This document shows positions 8,398-16,068 of a stretch of 22,696 nucleotides of DNA, one piece after another. The notes under the pieces are model-generated. The model worked only from the letters and a program-made list of their open reading frames with translations, was not told the origin of the DNA and did not search any database. The position numbers and the translations under genes are program-made. The stretch's first letter is position 1. The number at the start of each line of letters is the position of its first letter. The stretch is from Clostridium sp. UBA5530 (lineage in GTDB: Bacteria; Bacillota; Clostridia; Clostridiales; Clostridiaceae): positions 101,851 through 124,546 of the forward strand of contig DINW01000088.1 of NCBI GenBank assembly GCA_002423705.1, read 5' to 3'.

Positions 8398-9351
8398 ATG
8401 TCATTTTCAGCAAAGGTTAAGGGAGAAATTTGTAGATGCGTAGATTTAAGTAAAGAAGAAGTTATAGCAGAATTATCAGCTATTATGAAGGTAAGCGGTA
8501 CACTATCCTTTACTAGTGGAATGCAGATTAGCTTTAAGGTATCAACGGAGAATCCGGCCACTGCTAGGTTAATGTTTAATCTATTAAAGGAACACTTTAA
8601 TATTCATGCAAAGCTTATGGTAAAGAAAAGTAACTCTTTAAAGAAAAATAATATATATATGGTTATGATAACTGAGGAAATGGGAGTTAAGAATTTATTA
8701 GACGTCACTGGAATATTAAAAGAAGAAGATGGAATGATGGCTTTAGACTATGGCATCAATGGTCACTTAGCAGAAAGTGAAGAAACAATGAGGGCCTATA
8801 TAAGAGGAGCTTTTTTAGGTGGCGGAAGTATAAGCAATCCAGAAAAAACTTATCACTTAGAGTTTGTCACCCATAGCTTAGAATATGCAGAGGACCTTAG
8901 CAACTTAATAAATAAATTTGATTTGAATTCAAAGGTTATAAGAAGAAAAACTAGCTATATAGTATATTTAAAAGAGGGGGAACAAATAGTGGATCTTTTA
9001 AATATAATAGGAGCTCATAATGCCCTTTTAGAATTAGAAAACATAAGAATAATGAAGGACATGAGAAATAATGTAAATAGACTGGTGAACTGTGAAACTG
9101 CCAATTTGAGCAAGACTGTCAATGCAGCAGTTAGACAAGTTGAAAGCATTAAGCTTATACAAAAAGAAATAGGACTTGGAAGACTACCAAAGAATTTAAG
9201 AGATATAGCAGAACTAAGATTAAACTATCCCGATGAATCACTAAAGGAATTAGGGGAGATGCTTGATCCTCCAGTAGGAAAATCAGGAGTAAATCATAGA
9301 CTAAGAAAAATAGAAAAAATAGCAGAGGAGCTTAGAAAAGAAGGAAGGTAG
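8398..9351 (+). CDS. whiA: DNA-binding regulator WhiA
   Basis: WhiA combines a degenerate LAGLIDADG homing-endonuclease fold with a C-terminal helix-turn-helix. RAYIRGAFLGGGSISNPEK (about 132-150) is the LAGLIDADG-like part, and LGRLPKNLRDIAELRLNYPD through GKSGVNHRLRKIEKIAEEL (about 265-312) is the WhiA HTH. In Streptomyces it is a transcription factor for sporulation division; in Bacillus it affects division and chromosome segregation with no clear regulon. It has no nuclease activity in characterised members. The length of 317 is typical. It starts 12 bases after yvcK behind AGGAG and ends five bases before the next start. In many Firmicutes the next gene encodes an HPr-like protein (crh/ptsH); here it is a different regulator. 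Confidence 0.97.
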   Translation: MSFSAKVKGEICRCVDLSKEEVIAELSAIMKVSGTLSFTSGMQISFKVSTENPATARLMFNLLKEHFNIHAKLMVKKSNSLKKNNIYMVMITEEMGVKNLLDVTGILKEEDGMMALDYGINGHLAESEETMRAYIRGAFLGGGSISNPEKTYHLEFVTHSLEYAEDLSNLINKFDLNSKVIRRKTSYIVYLKEGEQIVDLLNIIGAHNALLELENIRIMKDMRNNVNRLVNCETANLSKTVNAAVRQVESIKLIQKEIGLGRLPKNLRDIAELRLNYPDESLKELGEMLDPPVGKSGVNHRLRKIEKIAEELRKEGR

Positions 9352-9356
9352 TTAAG

Positions 9357-10661
9357 GTGTCAAAGCAGGATGAGATTATCACTCATATAAAGATGTTAGA
9401 GCCAGGTCATAAAATTTCTGTAAGGTCCATAGCTAGTGAATTAGGAGTAAGTGAAGGGACTGCTTATAGGGCCATTAAGGAATGTGAAGCCTTAGGAATA
9501 GTATCAACCATACCTAGGGTGGGAACTGTTAGAGTAGAGAAGCTTAACAAAAAAAATATGGATGCTCTAACCTTTGCCGATGTGGTTAAGATAATAGATG
9601 GCATAATTGTAGGTGGAAAAGAAGGACTATATAAGAATTTAAATAAATTTGTAATAGGAGCTATGACTGTAGATGCATTTACTAAATACATAACTCCAGG
9701 ATGCTTGGTTATAGTAGGAAACAGAGAGGAAATTCAAGAGTATGCCTTAACTAATGAGGCAGCTGTACTTATAAGTGGAGGCTTTAGTTGCAGTGAAAAA
9801 ATTAAGGCCTTAGCTAATGAAAAGAATTTACCAATAATGTCTTCTACCTATGATACTTTTACAATAGCCTCAATGATTAATCAAGCTATTCATGAAAGCA
9901 AGATAAAAAAGGATATTATATTAGTTGAAGAGATAATGAATGAAGATCCTTCCTATTTAAAGGTTACAGATGACTTAGAGGCTTGGAAGGAAATGGTGGT
10001 AAAGACTAAACATATAAGATATCCAGTGGTGGATAATGACATGAAGGTAGTGGGAATAATAACCGCCAGAGATATGCCTATTAATATGTTAGAAGTCAAT
10101 GAATCAATAGGAAAGCTTATGAGAAAGGATGCTATAACTGTAACACCTAAAACTACAGTATCCTATGCTGCCAACATAATGGGGTGGCAAGATATAGAAC
10201 TTTGTCCTGTAGTAGATGGTCGAAAATTAGTTGGAGTTATAACAAGAAAAGATGTATTAAAGGCATTAAAGGTCATGGATAGACAGCCTCAGATAGTAGA
10301 TAATGTAGAGGATGTATTTATTAAAAGTTTTCAATGCTCAAGGGAGGGCGATGCTAAGATTTATAAGGGTACAATAACTCCTTCGATGATAGATAGCATG
10401 GGCACTGCCTCTTGGAGTATTTTAAACATGCTTATGACTTCCTCAGCCTTAGAACATCTAAAGGATATGAATATAAATGTAGCTTTAGATAATATAACAA
10501 GTCATTTTATGAAGCCTATCCAGCTAGAGGCCGCCATATTTATAAAAACCACTATACTAGGTATGGGAAGAAGTTATTGCAAGGTAGATGTGGATATGAC
10601 CAACAGTAAAAAGGAACTTATAGGAAAAGCCATAGTATCAGCTAAAATTTTAAAGAAATAA
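9357..10661 (+). CDS. YtoI-like HTH/DRTGG/CBS/hotdog protein
   Basis: This 434-residue protein has four recognisable parts. A winged helix-turn-helix lies at 1-60 (ISVRSIASELGVSEGTAYRA, residues 20-39). A DRTGG domain follows at about 75-180 (CLVIVGNREEIQEYAL and VLISGGF). Two CBS motifs lie at about 190-305 (VGIITARD and VGVITRKDVL), and a C-terminal hotdog/MaoC-like domain runs from about 320 to 434. This order matches B. subtilis YtoI, whose function is unknown. CBS pairs usually bind adenine nucleotides, and the HTH suggests ligand-controlled transcription. Start is GTG 9357, about eight bases after AAGGAAGG at the end of whiA. In Bacillus, ytoI is near dnaE; here dnaE lies about 5 kb downstream, with a kinase and two chemoreceptors between. 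Confidence 0.88.
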   Translation: MSKQDEIITHIKMLEPGHKISVRSIASELGVSEGTAYRAIKECEALGIVSTIPRVGTVRVEKLNKKNMDALTFADVVKIIDGIIVGGKEGLYKNLNKFVIGAMTVDAFTKYITPGCLVIVGNREEIQEYALTNEAAVLISGGFSCSEKIKALANEKNLPIMSSTYDTFTIASMINQAIHESKIKKDIILVEEIMNEDPSYLKVTDDLEAWKEMVVKTKHIRYPVVDNDMKVVGIITARDMPINMLEVNESIGKLMRKDAITVTPKTTVSYAANIMGWQDIELCPVVDGRKLVGVITRKDVLKALKVMDRQPQIVDNVEDVFIKSFQCSREGDAKIYKGTITPSMIDSMGTASWSILNMLMTSSALEHLKDMNINVALDNITSHFMKPIQLEAAIFIKTTILGMGRSYCKVDVDMTNSKKELIGKAIVSAKILKK

Positions 10662-10674
10662 TAGGGGGACAAAA

Positions 10675-11574
10675 GTGGATAGATATATATGCTTTGATAT
10701 AGGGGGCACAAAGATAAAATATGGAGTATTAGAGGGGAACGGCAACATACTAGTTAAAGACTCTGTATATACTCCTAAAAAGAACTTAGATGAATTTTTA
10801 GGAACCATGGAAAAAATCATCAATGATTACATGAATGAATATGAAATTAAAGGGGTTTCCATAAGCGTTCCTGGTTTTATAAATCCAGATAAAGGAACAG
10901 TAGAGGTATGTCAGGGAATGCCCATACTTGAAGGCTTGAATTTTAAAACCATCTTTGGAGAAAAGTTTAATGTTCCAGTAGAAGTTGAAAATGATGCTAA
11001 CTGTGTAGTATTAGCTGAAAAATTTAATGGTAATGGACAAAAGTCTAATAGTTTCATAGTGGTTACAGTTGGTACTGGTATCGGAGGAGGAATATTTGTA
11101 GATGGGAAACTTATAAGAGGTCATGAGTTTAAGGCAGGAGAATTTGGCTTTATGCTTACCAATGGTGTAGATAATGTACCAGAAGAGTTTCAATTATATA
11201 GTGATAATGCATCTACCAATGGACTTATAAGGTATTATAAAAACTTAAAGAATATTGATAAATCCACCAGAATAGAGGGACAACTTATTTTTGAAGAAGG
11301 AAAAGCTGATGAAGAGGTAAATAAGATTATAGAGCAATGGTTTAAAAACATAAGCTATGGAATATTAAATTTATGTTCTATCATAAATCCTGAAAAGATA
11401 CTAATAGGTGGGGCTATAAGTGAAAGGCAAGGATTTATTGAAAAAATAGAGGACACCCTAGACCATATAAAATGGTGGTCCTATGTGAAAACTCCTGTAG
11501 AAAGATGTTACCATAAAAATGATGGAGGCCTCGTAGGGGCATTATTTCATTGGTTAATGATTAATGGAAAATAA
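10675..11574 (+). CDS. ROK-family sugar kinase without the zinc motif (BglK-like)
   Basis: This 299-residue ROK kinase phosphorylates a sugar with ATP. DIGGTK (8-13) is the phosphate-binding loop, ENDANCVVLAE (105-115) carries the catalytic base Asp107, and GTGIGGGI (133-140) binds the nucleotide. Typical ROK glucokinases and NagC-like proteins then have GEFGH and a CxCGxxGCxE zinc site. Here the text is GEFGFM (155-160) followed by a segment without cysteines. That pattern, and the ENDANC and KNDGGLVGALFHWL segments, recall the Listeria beta-glucoside kinase BglK, which also lacks zinc; the substrate here is inferred, not shown. The start is GTG 10675, behind AGGGGG, 13 bases after the previous stop, so it ends the rapZ operon. 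There is no N-terminal HTH, so it is a kinase rather than a ROK repressor, and no glucosidase or transporter gene is nearby. Confidence 0.85.
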   Translation: MDRYICFDIGGTKIKYGVLEGNGNILVKDSVYTPKKNLDEFLGTMEKIINDYMNEYEIKGVSISVPGFINPDKGTVEVCQGMPILEGLNFKTIFGEKFNVPVEVENDANCVVLAEKFNGNGQKSNSFIVVTVGTGIGGGIFVDGKLIRGHEFKAGEFGFMLTNGVDNVPEEFQLYSDNASTNGLIRYYKNLKNIDKSTRIEGQLIFEEGKADEEVNKIIEQWFKNISYGILNLCSIINPEKILIGGAISERQGFIEKIEDTLDHIKWWSYVKTPVERCYHKNDGGLVGALFHWLMINGK

Positions 11575-11596
11575 AGAAAATAAATGTAAAAAAATA

Positions 11597-11625
11597 TTGA
11601 TATAACCATAAAAATGAATTAAAAT
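11597..11625 (+). promoter_or_regulatory. Sigma-A-type promoter for the first chemoreceptor gene
   Basis: TTGATA (11597-11602) and TAAAAT (11620-11625) are 17 bases apart, 22 bases after the ROK stop. Predicted transcription start is near 11632, giving a leader of about 90 bases that begins with a hairpin. A flagellar sigma-D promoter (TAAA-N15-CCGATAT) was looked for and does not fit. Confidence 0.62.
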
Positions 11626-11635
11626 TGTATCTGTG

Positions 11636-11674
11636 AGCTAAATGGCCTTGGGGAAACTCAAGGTCATTTAAGTT
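11636..11674 (+). other. Leader hairpin before the first chemoreceptor gene
   Basis: TAAATGGCCTTG (11639-11650) pairs with CAAGGTCATTTA (11659-11670), 12 pairs with one G-U, around the loop GGGAAACT. Three more pairs below a one-base bulge extend the stem to 11636-11674. A T-rich but interrupted stretch follows (CTTAATTACTTTT). It may end the rapZ-operon transcript, or act as an attenuator just downstream of the chemoreceptor promoter. Confidence 0.55.
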
Positions 11675-11722
11675 AGCTTAATTACTTTTAAAAGGGGTAA
11701 TAAATCCATGAGGGGTGTAAAT

Positions 11723-13729
11723 ATGAGAGGAAAAAGTATAAGATCACAGATTCTACTAAGGGTAATAATGATTATAATAATAATTTCAGCAATTACCATG
11801 ACAACAGTAAATATTGTATTGGAAAAAGAAATGACCAAGGATGCAGAAAGCCAACTAGGGGTACTTGTTTATAAGAGCTCTAAGGAAATATCAGCTAAAG
11901 TTCAAGAAAATTTATTTGCAGCACAAGCTATAGCAGGGATTCCAGATATGGTATATGATGAGGGACCCATTGAAAAAAAGATAGAGGTATTATCAAGGGC
12001 AAAATCTTCCAATGGCTATGAAGATATTTACATGGTAGATAAAAATGGGGATGCTGTTCATAGTGATGGTAAAAGGGAAACTATAAAAGATAAAGAAATA
12101 TTAAACAAGATTATGGGGGGCACATCATACGTAGCAGATCCTTTTAAAAATTCTAGTACTGGTAAAACTAGTGTTATTTATGCAGCACCTATATTAGATA
12201 GGGATAAGAAGGTACATGGAGGTGTGGTAATAACAAAGAACACAGATGACTTATTGGCAGTTTTGCAAGATGAGAAGTATGGAGCAACAGGAGAGAGTTC
12301 TATAATAGATAAAAGTGGAAAAATATTATTATCTACCGATGAAAAACTCATGGGAGATAATAAAACTATCCAAGAGCTATCAGATAATGAAAAAGGAAAA
12401 GAACAACTAAAAGAAGTATCTAACAATATAGGAACAGAAGAAAAACAGGTTAAGGAATTCAAGATGGAAATAGGTCATAGATATATAGCATATGCTCCAA
12501 CTCAAGGTAAGGCATGGAATATGTGCTTATCTGCAGATAAGGAAAAGGAAGTTTTAAAGAGCTTAAAAACTTTGAATATAGTAAATATTATCATAGGGAT
12601 AATAGGACTAATAGTAGGAAGTTTATTGACCCTTCCAGTAGCTAAGGCAATTGCAAAAAGTCTTAGGGAATTGCAAAATAATGTAGAAATTATAGCTACA
12701 GGGGATTTTTCACAGCCAATAGCACAAGAAAATCTAAATAAGAAAAATGAGCTAGGGGATATAGCCAGATCCATGGAAAAATTGAGACAGTCTGTGGGGA
12801 TATCCTTAACACAGGTAAAGGGTAGTTCAAATATAATAGCAGATGAGGCAGGAAATTTGGCAGCTTTATCAGAGGAATTTGTAGCTTCTGCTGAAAATAT
12901 CAGTGCAGCCATGGAAGAGGCTGCTGATGGCAATACTAAGCAGTCAGAAGAATTGCTAATGACTAATAACATTTTTCACGATTTTGGAAAGAAAATTGAA
13001 GACATGAATAAAGGCGTTGAAGAGATTTTTAATTCTAGTGAAGTTATAAAAGAAAAATCAGATAGCAGCAATAAAGATACAGATATGTTACAACAGTCTT
13101 TAGAAAGACTTAATAATAACTTTCAGGAGTTTGCCAACAAGATAAACCTTGTGGAAGGCAAAATAAAAACAGTAAATGAGATTACTGAGGCAATCAACAG
13201 TATAGCTGAGCAAACTAACCTTTTGGCGCTAAATGCAGCTATTGAGGCAGCCAGGGCTGGGGAGCAAGGCAGAGGATTTGCGGTGGTGGCTGATGAAATA
13301 AGGAAATTAGCAGAAGAAAGCAAAAATTCATCTCAAGACATTTATAATGTAGTATCCGCAGTATTAAAGGAATCACAAAATATGGTAGAAGGTACAGTGA
13401 TAATGACAGAGGTAATCAATGAGCAAAAGGATAGTGTGGCTAAGACTGTAGATTCATTCAATAGCATATCTAAAGAAGTTAGAGAAATAATTCCTAAAAT
13501 TAAGGATATAAGAGCTAAATCAAAGGACATAGAGGGGCAAAAAAATGGAATGATAAATAGCATGGAAAATTCCTCAATGATAGCGGAGGAGATGTCTGCT
13601 ACTACGGAAGAAGTGTCAGCATCATCTCAGCAATTAAATGCTTCTAGTGAAGAAGTAGCTAATTCTTCTACAAAATTGTCCCACCTTACAGAAAAACTAA
13701 ATGAAGTGGTGGAACAGTTTAAATTGTAA
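11723..13729 (+). CDS. Methyl-accepting chemotaxis protein, dCache type (first of a pair)
   Basis: This 668-residue transmembrane chemoreceptor relays a ligand signal through CheW and CheA. TM1 lies at about 10-30, an extracellular Cache-type sensor at about 35-280 (IYMVDKNGDAV; APILDRDKKVHGGVVIT; GESSIIDKSGKIL), TM2 at about 282-304, HAMP at about 305-355, and then the coiled-coil signalling domain. The hairpin tip is standard: NLLALNAAIEAARAGEQGRG with FAVVADEIRKLAEES (about 499-533). No CheR-tethering pentapeptide ends the protein. I prefer ATG 11723, six bases after GAGGGGTG. An upstream in-frame ATG at 11708 (673 residues) has only AAGGGG at a long spacing, but cannot be excluded. The ligand is unknown; the sensor lacks an obvious copy of the amino-acid dCache motif. 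A strong terminator follows. Confidence 0.95.
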   Translation: MRGKSIRSQILLRVIMIIIIISAITMTTVNIVLEKEMTKDAESQLGVLVYKSSKEISAKVQENLFAAQAIAGIPDMVYDEGPIEKKIEVLSRAKSSNGYEDIYMVDKNGDAVHSDGKRETIKDKEILNKIMGGTSYVADPFKNSSTGKTSVIYAAPILDRDKKVHGGVVITKNTDDLLAVLQDEKYGATGESSIIDKSGKILLSTDEKLMGDNKTIQELSDNEKGKEQLKEVSNNIGTEEKQVKEFKMEIGHRYIAYAPTQGKAWNMCLSADKEKEVLKSLKTLNIVNIIIGIIGLIVGSLLTLPVAKAIAKSLRELQNNVEIIATGDFSQPIAQENLNKKNELGDIARSMEKLRQSVGISLTQVKGSSNIIADEAGNLAALSEEFVASAENISAAMEEAADGNTKQSEELLMTNNIFHDFGKKIEDMNKGVEEIFNSSEVIKEKSDSSNKDTDMLQQSLERLNNNFQEFANKINLVEGKIKTVNEITEAINSIAEQTNLLALNAAIEAARAGEQGRGFAVVADEIRKLAEESKNSSQDIYNVVSAVLKESQNMVEGTVIMTEVINEQKDSVAKTVDSFNSISKEVREIIPKIKDIRAKSKDIEGQKNGMINSMENSSMIAEEMSATTEEVSASSQQLNASSEEVANSSTKLSHLTEKLNEVVEQFKL

Positions 13730-13738
13730 AAGTATGAA

Positions 13739-13784
13739 GAGCATATTGAATAGGAGAAAATCCTATAGCAATATGTTCTTTTTT
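13739..13784 (+). terminator. Rho-independent terminator after the first chemoreceptor gene
   Basis: GAGCATATTG (13739-13748) pairs with CAATATGTTC (13769-13778), and ATAGGA (13750-13755) with TCCTAT (13761-13766), around loop GAAAA with a small internal asymmetry. Six T follow (13779-13784). Confidence 0.9.
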
Positions 13785-13899
13785 ATTTTCATGTAAAATT
13801 TTCTTAAAGAACATTTAACCAAGAATTGATGGCAAGAAAGTTCCCAACAATAGAAAATTAAGGTATAGGCACTAAACTTAATATCTTAGGGGGACTGAC

Positions 13900-15900
13900 A
13901 TGAAATTTAGGGGAATGAAAACAAAATTAATTCTGAGCACCATAATGATAATAATCTTTATATCAACAATAATGATGCTGCTGTCAAACAATATAATAGA
14001 AAATCAAATGGTTCAGGATTCTAGAAATATGTTATTAAATATAACTGTCCAAGGAGGAAGAGAACTTTCAGCAAAGATCAATGAAAATATGATTAGAGCA
14101 GAAGCCTTGGCATCAATGAGAGAATTTAAAAATGAGAATATATCTATGGAAAATAAAATTCCTTTGCTATCAGAGGTGAAGGAGAAAAATAATTATAAAG
14201 AGGTTTCCATAGTAGATAAAAATGGAGTTTTAACTGAAAGTGGTGGAGGAAAATTATTGGTAAGAGACCGAGAATATTTTATTGAAACCATGAAAGGAAA
14301 AAAATACATATCAGAGCCTTATGTAAGTATTATAGACGGACAAGTAGAGCTTAGATATTGTTATCCTATAAAAAGCTCTAGTAATGAAATAATAGGAGTA
14401 ATATCTATAGTCACAGATATTAAGAATATATCCACAGTCCTTGAAAACATAAGCTATGGTAAAAGTGGACAATGCTTTATTATAAATAAGAAAGGAAAAC
14501 TATTGATAGATAAAGATGTAACAAAGATATTGGGAAACAAAAGCTTTAAGGATTTAGGCCTAAACAATGAAGAAAAGAATAAGCTTGAAACTTTGCAGGA
14601 AAGTATAATCAGCCAATCCGCTGGAATTGAAGAATTTGGAAGTAAAAATAATCACAAATATGTGTCCTTTTCAACGGTTGGTGATGAAAATCTTATATTG
14701 GGAATGACAGTTGAAAAAGAAGGAGATATACTTTCAGGATTAAACAGGATAAATAGATTAAATTTAATAATAGATATTCTCGCTGTAACCTTAGGAATAA
14801 TCATAAGCATAGTTGTAGCAACTACAGTGGTAAGAAGGATTCAATTATTAAAGAAACATATAGATTTAGTAGCAGATGGTGACTTTTCTAAGGCTATAGA
14901 CAATATTAAGGGAAAAGATGAATTGGAAGATATATGCAATGCAGTGGAGAATCTTAGAAGAGATATAGGGAATATGCTAAGACAAGTTAAAACAGGGTCA
15001 AAGATAGTGGAGGAAGAGTCCAAAGCTTTAACATCAGTGTCAGAAGAATTTATGGCATCCACCCAAAGTATAAGTGCAGCTCTTCAGGAGTCAGCAATGG
15101 GTAACAGAACACAAAATGAAGAATTAGCCATGATGAGAGAAGAATTTCATGCTTTTGATGATAAACTGGAGATTATGGATAAACTTATAGAGGAGATTTA
15201 TGGTATTAGCAATTCCATAAGGGAAAAGTCTAAAGCTAGTAATAAAGATATGGAAGACCTTAAAATTTCTCTTGAAGCTTTCAACAAAAGTTTTGATAAC
15301 TTTACTCAGGTTATGACTTCAATGGAGAATAAGATAAATACTGTAAGTGAAATAACAGATATAATAAACAACATTGCAGAGCAAACTAATTTATTGGCAT
15401 TAAATGCTTCTATTGAGGCAGTACGAGCAGGAGAAGAAGGTAGAGGCTTTGCAGTGGTAGCAGGGGAAATAAGAAATTTGGCAGAGCAAAGCAAGGAGTC
15501 TGTAAAGAAAATTTGTGAAGTAGTAGTTCAGGTTCTTGGGGAATCTCAGAAAGTGAAGGTCACTACAGAGAAGATGAGATATGGATTAAAAAGTGAAAAA
15601 GAAATAGCTTCAAAGGCTATGAATTCCTTTAATATTATATTCAAGTCTATAAATGATGTTATGCCGAAAATAGATGATATAAGTGATAAATCTAAAGATA
15701 TTAGCACTGGAAAAGCACATATACTGAATAGGGTAAAAGTCACAGCTAATATAGCGCAGCACATTTATGAGGCAGAAAACCAGGTGGCTTTAGCATCTTC
15801 CCAGCTATCATTTTCTAGTGAAGAAATTGTAAAATCTTCTCAGAAACTTCTTACATTAGCTGAAAGATTAAATGAAACTATGAATAAATTTAAGGTGTAG
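13900..15900 (+). CDS. Methyl-accepting chemotaxis protein, dCache type (second of a pair)
   Basis: This is a 666-residue chemoreceptor with the same plan as its neighbour: TM1 about 7-28, a Cache sensor about 35-283, TM2 about 284-310, HAMP about 311-360 and a signalling domain to the end. The sensor carries a clear Cache segment, VRDREYFIETMKGKKYISEP, and GKSGQCFIINKKGKLLID in the membrane-proximal part. The tip reads NLLALNASIEAVRAGEEGRG then FAVVAGEIRNLAEQS (about 496-530), close to consensus; the Ala-to-Val change in EAVRAGE is mild. Both ends resemble the first receptor while the sensor regions differ, as expected for paralogues with different ligands. ATG 13900 follows AGGGGG by six bases. 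The upstream terminator implies its own promoter, but I found no convincing one in 13785-13899. CheA, CheW and flagellar genes are absent from the window. Confidence 0.95.
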   Translation: MKFRGMKTKLILSTIMIIIFISTIMMLLSNNIIENQMVQDSRNMLLNITVQGGRELSAKINENMIRAEALASMREFKNENISMENKIPLLSEVKEKNNYKEVSIVDKNGVLTESGGGKLLVRDREYFIETMKGKKYISEPYVSIIDGQVELRYCYPIKSSSNEIIGVISIVTDIKNISTVLENISYGKSGQCFIINKKGKLLIDKDVTKILGNKSFKDLGLNNEEKNKLETLQESIISQSAGIEEFGSKNNHKYVSFSTVGDENLILGMTVEKEGDILSGLNRINRLNLIIDILAVTLGIIISIVVATTVVRRIQLLKKHIDLVADGDFSKAIDNIKGKDELEDICNAVENLRRDIGNMLRQVKTGSKIVEEESKALTSVSEEFMASTQSISAALQESAMGNRTQNEELAMMREEFHAFDDKLEIMDKLIEEIYGISNSIREKSKASNKDMEDLKISLEAFNKSFDNFTQVMTSMENKINTVSEITDIINNIAEQTNLLALNASIEAVRAGEEGRGFAVVAGEIRNLAEQSKESVKKICEVVVQVLGESQKVKVTTEKMRYGLKSEKEIASKAMNSFNIIFKSINDVMPKIDDISDKSKDISTGKAHILNRVKVTANIAQHIYEAENQVALASSQLSFSSEEIVKSSQKLLTLAERLNETMNKFKV

Positions 15901-15912
15901 CAGATACATTTG

Positions 15913-15969
15913 ATGGAATAATCCTAGACCCAGTTTTCACTACACCAGGCAATTTCCATAAAGTTTTTT
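15913..15969 (+). terminator. Weak terminator candidate after the second chemoreceptor gene
   Basis: ATGGAA (15913-15918) can pair with TTCCAT (15954-15959) across a long 35-base interior, and six T follow at 15964-15969. The stem is short and separated from the T run by four bases, so this is only a candidate. Confidence 0.28.
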
Positions 15970-15979
15970 CTAGTTTTAA

Positions 15980-16008
15980 TTCACAATGGTGTTATTAAAT
16001 ATTATAAT
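15980..16008 (+). promoter_or_regulatory. Sigma-A-type promoter for dnaE
   Basis: TTCACA (15980-15985, five of six consensus) and a perfect TATAAT (16003-16008) are 17 bases apart, about 60 bases before the dnaE start. The element stands between the chemoreceptor pair and dnaE, so dnaE need not depend on read-through. Confidence 0.7.
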
Positions 16009-16068
16009 TTTATGTATAACAACATTGTTTAATTAAATAATGAATAATTAAAATGGAGGTGAGGGTCG

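Noticed and set aside
12502..12972. Open frame of 156 codons on the - strand opposite the first chemoreceptor gene
   Set aside because: It lies wholly inside a well-supported gene, has no ribosome binding site and encodes no recognisable domain. The same holds for other - strand frames such as 1532-1894 and 21409-21771.
13805..13831. Sigma-D (flagellar) promoter before the second chemoreceptor gene
   Set aside because: TAAAG and a later GAT occur, but the spacing and the CCGATAT box do not fit.
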